From the IMG/VR virus record IMGVR_UViG_3300033156_000601, positions 1 through 28,736 of that record: a stretch of DNA of 28,736 bases. One strand, given 5' to 3'. Positions 12,594-20,865 of this stretch are shown here, one piece after another (the first letter of the stretch is position 1; the number at the start of each line of letters is the position of its first letter). Source of the DNA: a virus. Both the position numbers and the translations under genes were made by a program. The notes beneath the pieces are model-generated. The model had not been told where the DNA came from. It saw only the letters and a program-made list of their open reading frames with translations, and did not search any database.

Positions 12594-14198
12594 ATGGAAA
12601 CATTGAAAAAAGTTGGCGCTGTTGTTGGTGCAGCAGTGGTCGTAGGTTCTTTAGGACTAGCTGGTCATAATACTAGCAAAGCCAGCAACCTTGCAGAGGA
12701 CCTAGCAGAGTTACAGTCAAAGATCAGCAGCGGTGAACTTGTGCCTGCTGACAGTATAGATTTGACTGTCGACAACCAGGCAGCGATTGATGAGGCACTA
12801 AAAAATGTTGACCTCACACAGGATAATGATGCTGCTATCCGTGAAGCCATGCAACAGTTGGCTGAAGAGAACGAAGCCCTGGAATTCGATGAAGAGTCGG
12901 GCAAAGTCGTTCTTGCTTCACCAGCGGTTACCGGCGAATCGGTTGAAAACCTTGAAAACGCGTTCACGTTGAATGACGTAAGCTTCGGCGACTCGTTCAA
13001 TGTAGAAATCGACTCTGACGACCTGGTCAAACTGTTCAGTGGCGACGTCAGTTTCGACGATGACGATATTGAGGTTGAGGAAGTTGTCAAGCTTATGGAC
13101 GGTGCCAAGATAGCATTCTCTGGTAGTTCAGAGTTTAGCAAATCCCTTGGCGCGTTACCGCAACTGGTAATGTTAAACAGGAACAGCCTGGTCCACGGGT
13201 TTGAAATCAAGGACGAATTAGACCTTGACAAGATTTCTGTTGACAAACCGCTGAAATTACCGTTCTTAAACGGTGAAGAGTTAAAGATAGTCGAGCTCGG
13301 TGACGATTCAATGGTTATCCAGGCAGGCAAAGAATTTTTGCTTGAGGCTGGAGAGTCTGTTGACGTTGAGGGTAAGTCTGTCAAGTTAGTCCTAGTTGGA
13401 GACGACTCTATTGCGGTAGAGGTTGACGGTAAAAAGGTTTTGGTTGACAAAGATTCGGACTCAGAGGTAGAAGGCTTGAAAGTTTTAGTCCTTGACACGT
13501 TCAGGTCAGATAATCCTCGTGAAGGCATGGCAAACTTGTTAATCGGTAAAGACACTTACAAAGAAGTAACCAACGGTGACGGGTTTGACAATGACGATTC
13601 AAGCGAAGCTGACTGGGTTTGGATGGTCAGTCCAGAATTTATCGGCGTGAAGTATAACAAGATACTGAACGAAGACGGCGAAGCGCTCAAACCAGGCGAC
13701 AAGTTGGTCACACCTGGCGGCGTGTCTGTCAGCATAGTGCACAAAGAGGAGAGCAAGATAGGTTTAGACTTAGACTTTGACGAAGTTGAGATTGACGAAG
13801 TACTGGAACCAGTGCTAAGGCTGCAACTTTCAGGTGACAAGTTTGAGTTTACCATGGACGACAAAGAGGAAAGAAGTGACAAATTATACTTTGACTGTTC
13901 AAGTTTCTACGCTCTTGACGACAATGAATTAAAAGTAGTCAGTGAAATTAGTATACGAAAGACAGGCGACATCGTTGACTCTGATTTGGTATTACACGGT
14001 GTAGACATTGACGTAAACTGCGTTGACCAGGAATTTTCCAAGCTTGAACTTAACGGTTTGGACTTGAGCAACAGAGACGAAGACACTTTAGGCGATGACG
14101 GGTTAGTAGTTAAAGCCGTTTCAGACCTTGAAGACGCAGACGAAGTCAGTTTACTTATACCAAAAGAACAAGAGAAGGTTGATTTAGTCTTCTCTTAA
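12594..14198 (+). CDS. Secreted acidic S-layer-like protein
   Basis: A 534-residue, strongly acidic protein. The N-terminus has a hydrophobic signal-like segment (about residues 6-25, VGAVVGAAVVVGSLGLAG) after basic residues. The body repeats short beta elements. Around residues 225-310 the order of segments (a GEELKIVEL strand, KEFLLEAGESVDVEGKSV, a VEGLKVLVLDTF strand, then NLLIG) recalls S-layer proteins of methanogens and DPANN archaea, from memory of that family. It has its own promoter, hairpin leader and T-rich 3' tract, so high expression is likely. It would be exported and could join or mimic the host surface layer, or be a virion surface protein. A plain secreted beta protein is the alternative. 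Confidence 0.6.
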   Translation: METLKKVGAVVGAAVVVGSLGLAGHNTSKASNLAEDLAELQSKISSGELVPADSIDLTVDNQAAIDEALKNVDLTQDNDAAIREAMQQLAEENEALEFDEESGKVVLASPAVTGESVENLENAFTLNDVSFGDSFNVEIDSDDLVKLFSGDVSFDDDDIEVEEVVKLMDGAKIAFSGSSEFSKSLGALPQLVMLNRNSLVHGFEIKDELDLDKISVDKPLKLPFLNGEELKIVELGDDSMVIQAGKEFLLEAGESVDVEGKSVKLVLVGDDSIAVEVDGKKVLVDKDSDSEVEGLKVLVLDTFRSDNPREGMANLLIGKDTYKEVTNGDGFDNDDSSEADWVWMVSPEFIGVKYNKILNEDGEALKPGDKLVTPGGVSVSIVHKEESKIGLDLDFDEVEIDEVLEPVLRLQLSGDKFEFTMDDKEERSDKLYFDCSSFYALDDNELKVVSEISIRKTGDIVDSDLVLHGVDIDVNCVDQEFSKLELNGLDLSNRDEDTLGDDGLVVKAVSDLEDADEVSLLIPKEQEKVDLVFS

Positions 14199-14220
14199 TT
14201 TTTTTATTTTTTTATTTTTT
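14199..14220 (+). terminator. T-rich terminator after the S-layer-like gene
   Basis: The stop codon is followed at once by three runs of six or seven T separated by single A. Archaeal transcription ends at such tracts without a hairpin. A new promoter follows at 14237. Confidence 0.65.
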
Positions 14221-14236
14221 ACTACTTCTACATAAA

Positions 14237-14256
14237 AACCGAAAAGTTTATAAGTA
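14237..14256 (+). promoter_or_regulatory. BRE/TATA promoter of the 14282 gene and portal operon
   Basis: AACCGAAAAGTTTATAAGTA; the TATA centre is about 31 bases before the ATG at 14282. It shares 17 identical bases with the leftward terminase promoter, suggesting co-regulation. Confidence 0.8.
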
Positions 14257-14281
14257 TAGAATTACTATTATATAGTAGGAA

Positions 14282-14539
14282 ATGGTAACTAGACAATTCT
14301 ATGAAAAATTAAAACTGCCTTTTAAAAAGGTAAAGAGCATAGTAGTTCAAAATAAGGATAAACTTGTGTACTTCAAAGACCTAGTGATACTTGTAGTAGT
14401 ATACGGTATAATGTTAAACCTTTCGCTTAACTTATTGCTGAACATAAAATTCTCATTACTTAACATAATATCGTCAGGTCTGTTGTTTTATTTGATAAAA
14501 ACTGAACTACCGATAATAATAAAGGAGTGTAAGCAATGA
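14282..14539 (+). CDS. Small membrane protein, two predicted helices
   Basis: An 85-residue protein with hydrophobic stretches at about residues 32-52 (KDLVILVVVYGIMLNLSLNL) and 58-72. The N-terminal 28 residues are basic and likely cytoplasmic. It starts close to its promoter with little room for a ribosome-binding site. The stop overlaps the portal start as ATGA. A holin or an early membrane-associated assembly factor is possible; no family is recognised. Confidence 0.65.
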   Translation: MVTRQFYEKLKLPFKKVKSIVVQNKDKLVYFKDLVILVVVYGIMLNLSLNLLLNIKFSLLNIISSGLLFYLIKTELPIIIKECKQ

Positions 14540-15789
14540 AACCAATATCATCTATACTTGTAAAAGAAAACATAATAAACCCAAAGTTTGAAGGTGGCAA
14601 GGGATCCAAAGAGTCCAAAGAATTAACACCTACCGCTAAACGTGTAAGCCTTAAAGAACTTGAACTGGCTTACTATAACGACGGTTTGATATTTAACTCA
14701 GTAAACAAGATTCTTCAACGCATGTTCAACCAGGGTAAGTTTAAGATAGTAGTAAAGGATCAAAAAATAAAAAACTTTATGAACGAGTTCACTGAAAACA
14801 TAGGCAACTCTGGCTCAGCCCTAACATGGAAGGAACTGTTGCGCAACATAGCGTTCAATGCCTGCGTGTTCGGCAGAGCGCCAGTCGAAAACGTGTTCAA
14901 TAAGCGTGACAACCGTATAGTAGACTTTGACATAATAAACATAAAATCTATCGATTACGCTAAAGATACAAACAAAAACATAGTACTGGATAACAACGGC
15001 AGGCCTGTTGGTTACATACAATCTTTACCACTTAACCATCCATTCGACCCAGGCGTACAAAAACTGCCAAAAAACGTTGTACCGCCTAACAACAAGTACA
15101 TTTACATCCCAGCAAAAAAGGTTGCAATGATTTCACTTTACCAAATCGGTGACGGTTTTTACCCGGTAGGCCTTGTTGAACCAATTTATACTGACAGCTT
15201 AAGAAAGCTTAACCTTAAATCAGCCGCAGCGAACGCTGCGTACTGGTTGGGGTGGCCAATACTTCACGCAAAGTTAGGCAACCAAAACCACGAACCGAAC
15301 GCTCAACAGATAGGCAACATGCTTAAAGTATTGAAAGAACTCGATTACAAGAAACAGTTGGCAACGCCTTATTATTATGATATAAACGTGATCCAGGGTG
15401 ACACTGACGCTTCACGCAGTGCTAAAGAAAACGTTGAGCTGTTTGAAGATGAAGAAGTATCTGGGTTAGGCATACCCAAATCAATCGCAAAGAACTCAAC
15501 TGACAAGTCAGGCACAGCTGTCCAAAGACATCTTATGATGTCATTCAATTTAACAGTTATAGACATAGCTGACCGCATTTGCGAGTCAATAACAAAAAAC
15601 ATGTTCAAACCATTAGCAGAGTACGAAAAGTTTGACGAAGTACCGAGACTGGTGTTTGAATTAAGTGGTACAGATGAGTTAGACGCTGTAGCTAGAAGGT
15701 TACTGCGTTATGTAGATGCAGGCATACTAAAGCCTGACCAAAAGATAGGCGATTTACTTTTAAGTTTAGAAAATTTACCGGAGGAATAA
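14536..15789 (+). CDS. Portal protein (DUF935/Mu gp29-like)
   Basis: A 417-residue protein matching the portal group related to Mu gp29. Visible landmarks are the N-terminal FNSVNKILQRMF helix, the segment AFNACVFGRAPVENVF, a strand-loop region with DNNGRPVGYIQ, and the C-terminal GLGIPKSIAKNSTDKSGTAVQ stretch typical of the stem/crown region. Portals form a dodecameric ring at one vertex through which terminase packages DNA. It has a GGAG ribosome-binding site and overlaps the membrane protein gene. The order portal, protease, capsid downstream supports the call. Confidence 0.85.
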   Translation: MKPISSILVKENIINPKFEGGKGSKESKELTPTAKRVSLKELELAYYNDGLIFNSVNKILQRMFNQGKFKIVVKDQKIKNFMNEFTENIGNSGSALTWKELLRNIAFNACVFGRAPVENVFNKRDNRIVDFDIINIKSIDYAKDTNKNIVLDNNGRPVGYIQSLPLNHPFDPGVQKLPKNVVPPNNKYIYIPAKKVAMISLYQIGDGFYPVGLVEPIYTDSLRKLNLKSAAANAAYWLGWPILHAKLGNQNHEPNAQQIGNMLKVLKELDYKKQLATPYYYDINVIQGDTDASRSAKENVELFEDEEVSGLGIPKSIAKNSTDKSGTAVQRHLMMSFNLTVIDIADRICESITKNMFKPLAEYEKFDEVPRLVFELSGTDELDAVARRLLRYVDAGILKPDQKIGDLLLSLENLPEE

Positions 15790-15793
15790 AAAA

Positions 15794-15997
15794 ATGAAAA
15801 AAGCTTTATCAGGTTGGAATTTCAAGGCATGGTTCCTTGGTAACTGGAGCACTGTTAAGGAAGTTATCAAGGTAGGCGTACCGTTGGCAGTTGGTTTAAT
15901 GTCAACAAAGAACCCTGTTCTGGCAGGCGCTATCACGATAGTTGGAAAGTTCTTGCTGGACTTAGGACATTATATGTTTAAGGAGCTTACCAAATAA
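15794..15997 (+). CDS. Small hydrophobic protein, 67 residues
   Basis: It starts four bases after the portal stop, with CCGGAGGAA as ribosome-binding site. Two hydrophobic stretches (VGVPLAVGLM, AGAITIVGKFLL) separated by an STKNP turn suggest a helical hairpin in the membrane, as in some small holins. The ends are basic. No family is recognised. Confidence 0.65.
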   Translation: MKKALSGWNFKAWFLGNWSTVKEVIKVGVPLAVGLMSTKNPVLAGAITIVGKFLLDLGHYMFKELTK

Positions 15998-15999
15998 AA

Positions 16000-16155
16000 A
16001 TGGCAGTAGCAGTATCAATCAGCGGACACTGGAGATCTGTGTCAGGCACTTTAGCCGAAGTGTTAGGTTACTTGGGTGACAATAGCATACCTGGCAATGC
16101 AGTAAAAGGCATGGTCCACGATGGGACAAAATTTGTCTGTCTAGTATCATTATAA
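16000..16155 (+). CDS. Small hypothetical protein, 51 residues
   Basis: An ORF read directly between two tightly packed genes; it ends two bases before the next start. The product is neutral and beta-like, with GHWRSVSGTLAEVLGYLG and a C-terminal HDGTKFVCLVSL. AGGAG lies about thirteen bases upstream. Tight packing is the main support; function unknown. Confidence 0.55.
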   Translation: MAVAVSISGHWRSVSGTLAEVLGYLGDNSIPGNAVKGMVHDGTKFVCLVSL

Positions 16156-16157
16156 TT

Positions 16158-19100
16158 ATGAAGCTAACATTCCTTGGCACTGGACCGTGCTGTGGAACTA
16201 TCGAAGAAAGAAAAGGCAGGTTTAGAAGTTCTTTATACATTGAAGACCGTGACATAAAGATTTTGGTAGACTGTTCACCAGACTTTTCAGAGCAAGTTAA
16301 AAAGTTTAACGTAAACGTTATAGACTTTCTTATCTTAACACACGGTCATGAGGATGCCGTAGCAGGTTTACCGCAGTTAAAAAAATTTCTTGATGGGAAA
16401 AAGATTTTAGCAGTCATGGAAAAAAAGACCAGGGACATAGTGTTAAACAAATTTAAAGATGTTACTGACTACCTGGAAATACGTTTAATGTCGCCAAATG
16501 TAGCATTTAAAATAAGAGACATTGACATTGTTCCATTCAGGGTTATACACTCAATACAGCCAGGGTTTCCTACAGTAGGCTTGAAATTGAATAATATCAT
16601 ATACGCCGAAGACATGGAAGCCCTAGCTCACGCTAAAGACAAAGAACTGTTCAAAAGATCTAATATAATCATAATTGACGCAGCGATGTGGTTAGGGAAA
16701 CACATAAAAGGCCACATGAATGTTAAAGACGCTTTAGAGTTTGCTTTAGAGTTTTCGCCTAAAAAATTGATTCTTACACAAGCAGGCAGGACTTATCCTG
16801 AGCACAATAAAGCCGAGGTTATAATAAAAAAGTTATGGAAAGAGATGGGCGGTTCACCAGACACAGACGTAATGCTTGCCAAGGATGGAATGATAATAAA
16901 AACTGAAAGCCTTATACGAAGTACACTAAAACGCAACAATAACGCAATTTGTTTGCCTGATTCTCATTGCGAGATGCTAATGAACAACGAAAAAGATTTA
17001 GTTGTACTTAATTCAGAGTTAACATCAAAAATAGGAAAGATCTTTTACCTGACCAGCCAACAAAAGTGTTATGGCCTAGCAAGAGTGAACGAAATATTCA
17101 AGGTAAAAGATTTTGAAGAGTTATATGATAGGCACAAGATCAGTCCTGAAGAAAAACAAAAATGGTGGCCAAACACTAACGCTTTGTACGCTTACAAGAT
17201 AGAAGTGTTAAGAACGTTCGAGCCAGTAATGGTAAAGTTATCAAAAAATGACATTTTCACAGAAATATTAGAATTCGTTCAGGTAGAAGAACTTATAAAA
17301 GATATACACAACTACGATCCAAAACAAGTTAACACGAACGTTCTTCTTGACGATTTTAGGATAGTCAACGCATGGTACGCTACCAAACGTCGTGGTAAAA
17401 AGTTCAAGTACAGCCTTGAAGAAATTGTTAACCTTGCAAAGTTAATATACAAGGAACTAAAAAAGCGCGGTGTACAGTTTCATCCGGAAAAGATGAAAAG
17501 TTATTCTAAGGAACTATTCAACAAAATCTCAAAAAGTTCAGTTATTAACATTGACCTAAAAGATCCAAACTTGCTCGACAACTTTGACGATTTTAAAATC
17601 ATAGACAACTTTATTTCAGTTTGCGGTTCAGTAGTTGACCAAAGGGCGGACCATGAACCTAATGACATGGACCTGCATATAAGGCTCAGCATGGACCACG
17701 CTGTAACTTGCCCTAACTGTAAAAGAGAGTTCGTGTACAATTGTAACGAGTACATAAAACGCGCTGTAGAAGTAAGGTTATGGAAAATGTTGAACAAGAA
17801 CTGTCCTGAGCTGTTAGACAAACTTCACATGATCTGGGGCGATCCCGAAGGTTCGCATGATACTTATGTTCCTTTATACGATCTTGTGCTTAAAAGAATA
17901 TTGCCAATTAAACGAGTAGAAATGAGGTTATTGGTAGATAAACAGGAAAAATACTTGCCACAAAAACCAGTCAGTCCTGCTTTTCACGATGTAGACGAGT
18001 TAATTTCGCATTTAAAGAATTATCCTTACTATGTTGAAGAAAAGGTTAACGGTTTTCATTTTATAGCAATAAAGTCTGATAATGATGTAAAGGTTTACAC
18101 AGAAGATGGTAAAGATATGACAAAACACTTACCAACGTTTGTTAAAGAAATAAAGAAGTTATCATCAGTTAACTTCTCAATAGATGGTGAGCTTTTTATA
18201 GTAGAAAATGGAGTACAAAAAGGCAGAGCCGATTTGATTAAGTTTGTTACACAAAAAGAAATCCCTGACGATAAAAATGTGCATGCTAAGGTATGGGACA
18301 TAACATTTTATAAACGAGATTTAAAAAACTTAGCTCTTAGGGTAAGGAAACAATACCTTAAAAAGCTTCATTTCACTGACAGAATAAAAGAAGTGAGAAC
18401 CAAATTTTGTGAAACCGAGAAAGAAGTTAGAGACGCCATAAACTCAATGTCAAAGATTAAATACTCAGAAGGCGCCGTTGTGAAAGAAGCTGACTCAACG
18501 TACTCACCTGGCAAAAAAATCAGTGCATGGTTAAAGTACAGAAATTATCTTTACTTCAATTTACACGTCCTAAAAGTAATAAAAAACGAAGCTGGCAATT
18601 ATAACTACCTTGTAGGAGTAAAAGCTTCTGATAAAAACATTGACGAGTCAAAGGTTGAAAACGGTTATTTAGTTTTAGGCAAAACGTTCAATACTAAATT
18701 TAAAGCAAACGAAGGAAGCAATATAGAGGTACAAGTTGAAGAGGTCTGGAGGCATGAGTCAAAGGACGGAACGTTTTATTATTCAATACACAAACCTAAA
18801 GTAATCGGCCCTGCAAAAGGCAAAGTTTCGACAATTAAAGACCTGGACGATGCTGTAGTTTCACTTGGAATGGTAGTCATAGAAAACAAAAAGACTGATA
18901 AAAGTGAAGGTGGTGGTCATCTTAAGCCTGAAGAAAGCATAATAAACTTCCCAAAAACTGTGCAAGCTGATTACAAAAAAAACATTGGAAAACGCAACAA
19001 GTACATAATACATGCTCACCAGATAGGCAAAAGTATACACTTTGACATAAGGCACAAAGTAAACGATCATCTTCAAGGGTTTACCGTGTTTACTACTGGC

Positions 19101-19502
19101 GATTATCCAAACTTCAAAAACTTAAAAGGCGAAGTGAAGCATTTCAGGGGCGCTGTGAAAGAACCTCAGCCAACTGAATGGTTAAGATTTGAAGGTGTTA
19201 CAGAACCAGGCAAGATTGGCGCTTTAAGATCAAAACAATTCGGAGGCGTCTTTACAATAATATCTAAAGGCGAATATGAAGTACTAGAAGTAGACGATCA
19301 TAAGATCCACATAAAGTATTATCCAGAAAGTGGTAAAATAAACAAAAAACCTATCGAAGAAGCAAAAGAAAGAAACTGGCCAGTATGGAACCCTGGAGAA
19401 AATCTAATAAATTTCAACAAAACTATTTCTTACCATATAGCACACATAGGTGATAAACATATAATGCTAATTGACGAACTAAAAAATGTCAAAAGTAAGT
19501 GA
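16158..19502 (+). CDS. MBL-fold / nucleotidyltransferase / ATP-dependent DNA ligase / 3'-phosphoesterase fusion
   Basis: A 1,114-residue fusion. Residues 1-255 are a metallo-beta-lactamase domain (THGHEDAVAG at 61-70; His131, Asp152, His186 retained). Residues 262-360 look like a PUA/ASCH-type domain, followed by a helical linker. Residues 470-600 hold a nucleotidyltransferase-like motif (Gly490-Ser491, Asp503, Asp505) and CPNC. Residues 610-920 form an ATP-dependent ligase: Lys629 in EEKVNGF, Asp676/Glu678 in SIDGELF, Glu771 in SEGAVVKE, Lys793 in AWLKYRN, then an OB-like part. Residues 945-1110 resemble the LigD 3'-phosphoesterase (His954, His961, Asp963). It could process and seal DNA ends. 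Domain borders are approximate. Confidence 0.8.
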   Translation: MKLTFLGTGPCCGTIEERKGRFRSSLYIEDRDIKILVDCSPDFSEQVKKFNVNVIDFLILTHGHEDAVAGLPQLKKFLDGKKILAVMEKKTRDIVLNKFKDVTDYLEIRLMSPNVAFKIRDIDIVPFRVIHSIQPGFPTVGLKLNNIIYAEDMEALAHAKDKELFKRSNIIIIDAAMWLGKHIKGHMNVKDALEFALEFSPKKLILTQAGRTYPEHNKAEVIIKKLWKEMGGSPDTDVMLAKDGMIIKTESLIRSTLKRNNNAICLPDSHCEMLMNNEKDLVVLNSELTSKIGKIFYLTSQQKCYGLARVNEIFKVKDFEELYDRHKISPEEKQKWWPNTNALYAYKIEVLRTFEPVMVKLSKNDIFTEILEFVQVEELIKDIHNYDPKQVNTNVLLDDFRIVNAWYATKRRGKKFKYSLEEIVNLAKLIYKELKKRGVQFHPEKMKSYSKELFNKISKSSVINIDLKDPNLLDNFDDFKIIDNFISVCGSVVDQRADHEPNDMDLHIRLSMDHAVTCPNCKREFVYNCNEYIKRAVEVRLWKMLNKNCPELLDKLHMIWGDPEGSHDTYVPLYDLVLKRILPIKRVEMRLLVDKQEKYLPQKPVSPAFHDVDELISHLKNYPYYVEEKVNGFHFIAIKSDNDVKVYTEDGKDMTKHLPTFVKEIKKLSSVNFSIDGELFIVENGVQKGRADLIKFVTQKEIPDDKNVHAKVWDITFYKRDLKNLALRVRKQYLKKLHFTDRIKEVRTKFCETEKEVRDAINSMSKIKYSEGAVVKEADSTYSPGKKISAWLKYRNYLYFNLHVLKVIKNEAGNYNYLVGVKASDKNIDESKVENGYLVLGKTFNTKFKANEGSNIEVQVEEVWRHESKDGTFYYSIHKPKVIGPAKGKVSTIKDLDDAVVSLGMVVIENKKTDKSEGGGHLKPEESIINFPKTVQADYKKNIGKRNKYIIHAHQIGKSIHFDIRHKVNDHLQGFTVFTTGDYPNFKNLKGEVKHFRGAVKEPQPTEWLRFEGVTEPGKIGALRSKQFGGVFTIISKGEYEVLEVDDHKIHIKYYPESGKINKKPIEEAKERNWPVWNPGENLINFNKTISYHIAHIGDKHIMLIDELKNVKSK

Positions 19503-19626
19503 AAAAGAAGTAAACAAAATAATAGAATTAACATTAAAAGGCCTTAACCGTAAAGAGATTTCTAAAAAATTAAACAGGTCAAAGGACACTATTTGGCGTT
19601 ATCAAAAGAAATTTTGTTACCTTTGA
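19486..19626 (+). CDS. Small helix-turn-helix protein, 46 residues
   Basis: It overlaps the end of the ligase fusion by 17 bases. The segment LTLKGLNRKEISKKLNRSKD followed by TIWRYQKK has the pattern of a resolvase/sigma-type helix-turn-helix: a helix, a turn at NR, and a recognition helix starting at SKDTI. It may be a DNA-binding regulator; its position just before a promoter (19632-19643) would suit local control. No Shine-Dalgarno is seen, so it may depend on coupling. Confidence 0.6.
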   Translation: MSKVSEKEVNKIIELTLKGLNRKEISKKLNRSKDTIWRYQKKFCYL

Positions 19627-19631
19627 ATAGT

Positions 19632-19643
19632 AAAATTTATAAG
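19632..19643 (+). promoter_or_regulatory. Promoter of the protease-scaffold/capsid operon
   Basis: AAAATTTATAAG puts a TATA box centred about 30 bases before the ATG at 19670, with no ribosome-binding site between, as for a near-leaderless transcript. The BRE is weaker than at 14237. Confidence 0.65.
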
Positions 19644-19669
19644 TCCGAACCGATATTTACTATATTAAG

Positions 19670-20851
19670 ATGGTAAATAGAAAGAATTCTGCTAAAAAAG
19701 AAAAAGTTAAAGACATCGAGTTGCCATTTATAAAGAAGAATCAGGAACTATTTTCACCTGGCGTATGGAACAATTTATTTTATTCAGCTGAAGAGATAGA
19801 AAAAGCATTCAAAAACACTGACTGGGAAAAAAAAGAGGTCAGGTCACTTTTTTCTGACCATTCTGACAGAAGTACAAGAGACTGGCTAGGATTTGTAGAA
19901 AACGTAAGATTTGATAACGGAAAAATAATTGGCGACTTGTACATTGTCGATGAGGACTTGGCAAGGAAACTGAGTTTCGGTGCTAAGTTTGGTATTTCGC
20001 CAAAGGTAGCAGGCTTTGATGATAACGGCGCGATGAAAGATTTCGTGTTTGAAAACAACAGCGTTGTCGTTACTCCAGCCTGTAATACTACTTACATAAA
20101 CAATAAGGAGGAGAAAATGGACAAGATAAAAGAAAAACTTGAGGAACATGTATCTCCTGAGGAAGAAAAAGAGGAAGAAAAAAAGGAAGACGTCTCTGAG
20201 GAAAAGGTTGAACAAGAGCCTGAACAGGCTGAGGAACCTGAAAAAGCAGAAGAACCTAAAGAGGAAGAATCTGCTGAAGCTTCAGAGGAAAAATCCGAGG
20301 AACCTTCCGAACAAGGTGAGAGTGAACCTTCAAAAGAGCAAGAGGAACTTGAAAACAGTGAAGACTTAAAGAAAGAGAAGGAATACCCTTACCCTGGAAG
20401 AAACAAGTATCCGAAAGAAGAAGGTGCTGAAGACCTTATCATGCACCCTGAATTCGCGGATTTCCTTAAGGAGAAAAAGAAAAAGTATCCTGAGATGGAT
20501 TTGGCATCAGTGCTGAAAGCGTTTCAGGAAAAGTTAGACAGTACAGCAAAGTACGAACAAATGAGCCAGGACGAGCTTGAAGAAATATATAACCACATTA
20601 GTAAACTGTTGAAGAAAGACAAGAAAGAAGAAGAAATGAGTGAAAACAAAGAAGTAATTGAGCTTAGCCAAAAGCTTGAAAACAGTGAGAAGGTTATAAA
20701 AGAGTTATCCGAAAGGCTCGAAAAGACTGAAAAACTGTTATCAGAACCTGAAAAGGTTATACAAAAAACAGTTGAGTTAGAGGCCAACGACGACGAGGAA
20801 GATAATGTGAGCCCTGACGAAAAAATGTTTAATCTGCTTAAGGCAGAATAA
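19670..20851 (+). CDS. XkdF-like maturation protease fused to scaffold
   Basis: A 393-residue protein. Residues 20-145 resemble the XkdF-type head protease: His64 in FSDHSDRSTRDWLG and Ser110 in KFGISPKVAGF are candidate catalytic residues, ending in SVVVTPAC. Residues 150-250 are a very acidic Glu/Pro/Ser-rich stretch. Residues 280-375 form a coiled coil (VIELSQKLENSEKVIKELS), as in scaffolding proteins. It lies directly before the capsid gene, the usual place for protease and scaffold. A strong internal start at codon 150 should also give the scaffold alone. The assignment of catalytic residues is inference. Confidence 0.75.
   Translation: MVNRKNSAKKEKVKDIELPFIKKNQELFSPGVWNNLFYSAEEIEKAFKNTDWEKKEVRSLFSDHSDRSTRDWLGFVENVRFDNGKIIGDLYIVDEDLARKLSFGAKFGISPKVAGFDDNGAMKDFVFENNSVVVTPACNTTYINNKEEKMDKIKEKLEEHVSPEEEKEEEKKEDVSEEKVEQEPEQAEEPEKAEEPKEEESAEASEEKSEEPSEQGESEPSKEQEELENSEDLKKEKEYPYPGRNKYPKEEGAEDLIMHPEFADFLKEKKKKYPEMDLASVLKAFQEKLDSTAKYEQMSQDELEEIYNHISKLLKKDKKEEEMSENKEVIELSQKLENSEKVIKELSERLEKTEKLLSEPEKVIQKTVELEANDDEEDNVSPDEKMFNLLKAE
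20117..20851 (+). CDS. Nested scaffolding protein from an internal in-frame start
   Basis: Codon 150 of the protease-scaffold gene is ATG with GGAGGAG ending four bases before it, one of the best ribosome-binding sites in the window. The full-length start has none. The product would be 244 residues, acidic then coiled-coil, lacking the protease domain. This repeats the lambda C/Nu3 design, where a nested start supplies scaffold in excess over protease. Confidence 0.65.
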   Translation: MDKIKEKLEEHVSPEEEKEEEKKEDVSEEKVEQEPEQAEEPEKAEEPKEEESAEASEEKSEEPSEQGESEPSKEQEELENSEDLKKEKEYPYPGRNKYPKEEGAEDLIMHPEFADFLKEKKKKYPEMDLASVLKAFQEKLDSTAKYEQMSQDELEEIYNHISKLLKKDKKEEEMSENKEVIELSQKLENSEKVIKELSERLEKTEKLLSEPEKVIQKTVELEANDDEEDNVSPDEKMFNLLKAE

Positions 20852-20865
20852 AATAGGAGGTAAAA

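Noticed and set aside
12665-13555. Long Ser/Thr-rich ORF on the minus strand
   Set aside because: It is the antisense shadow of the acidic 12594-14198 gene. The composition is what the reverse of Asp/Glu-rich codons gives, and no promoter or ribosome-binding site fits.
20139-20369. Lys/Arg-rich plus-strand ORF inside the scaffold gene
   Set aside because: It is the shifted frame of the Glu/Lys-rich repeat region; there is no ribosome-binding site.
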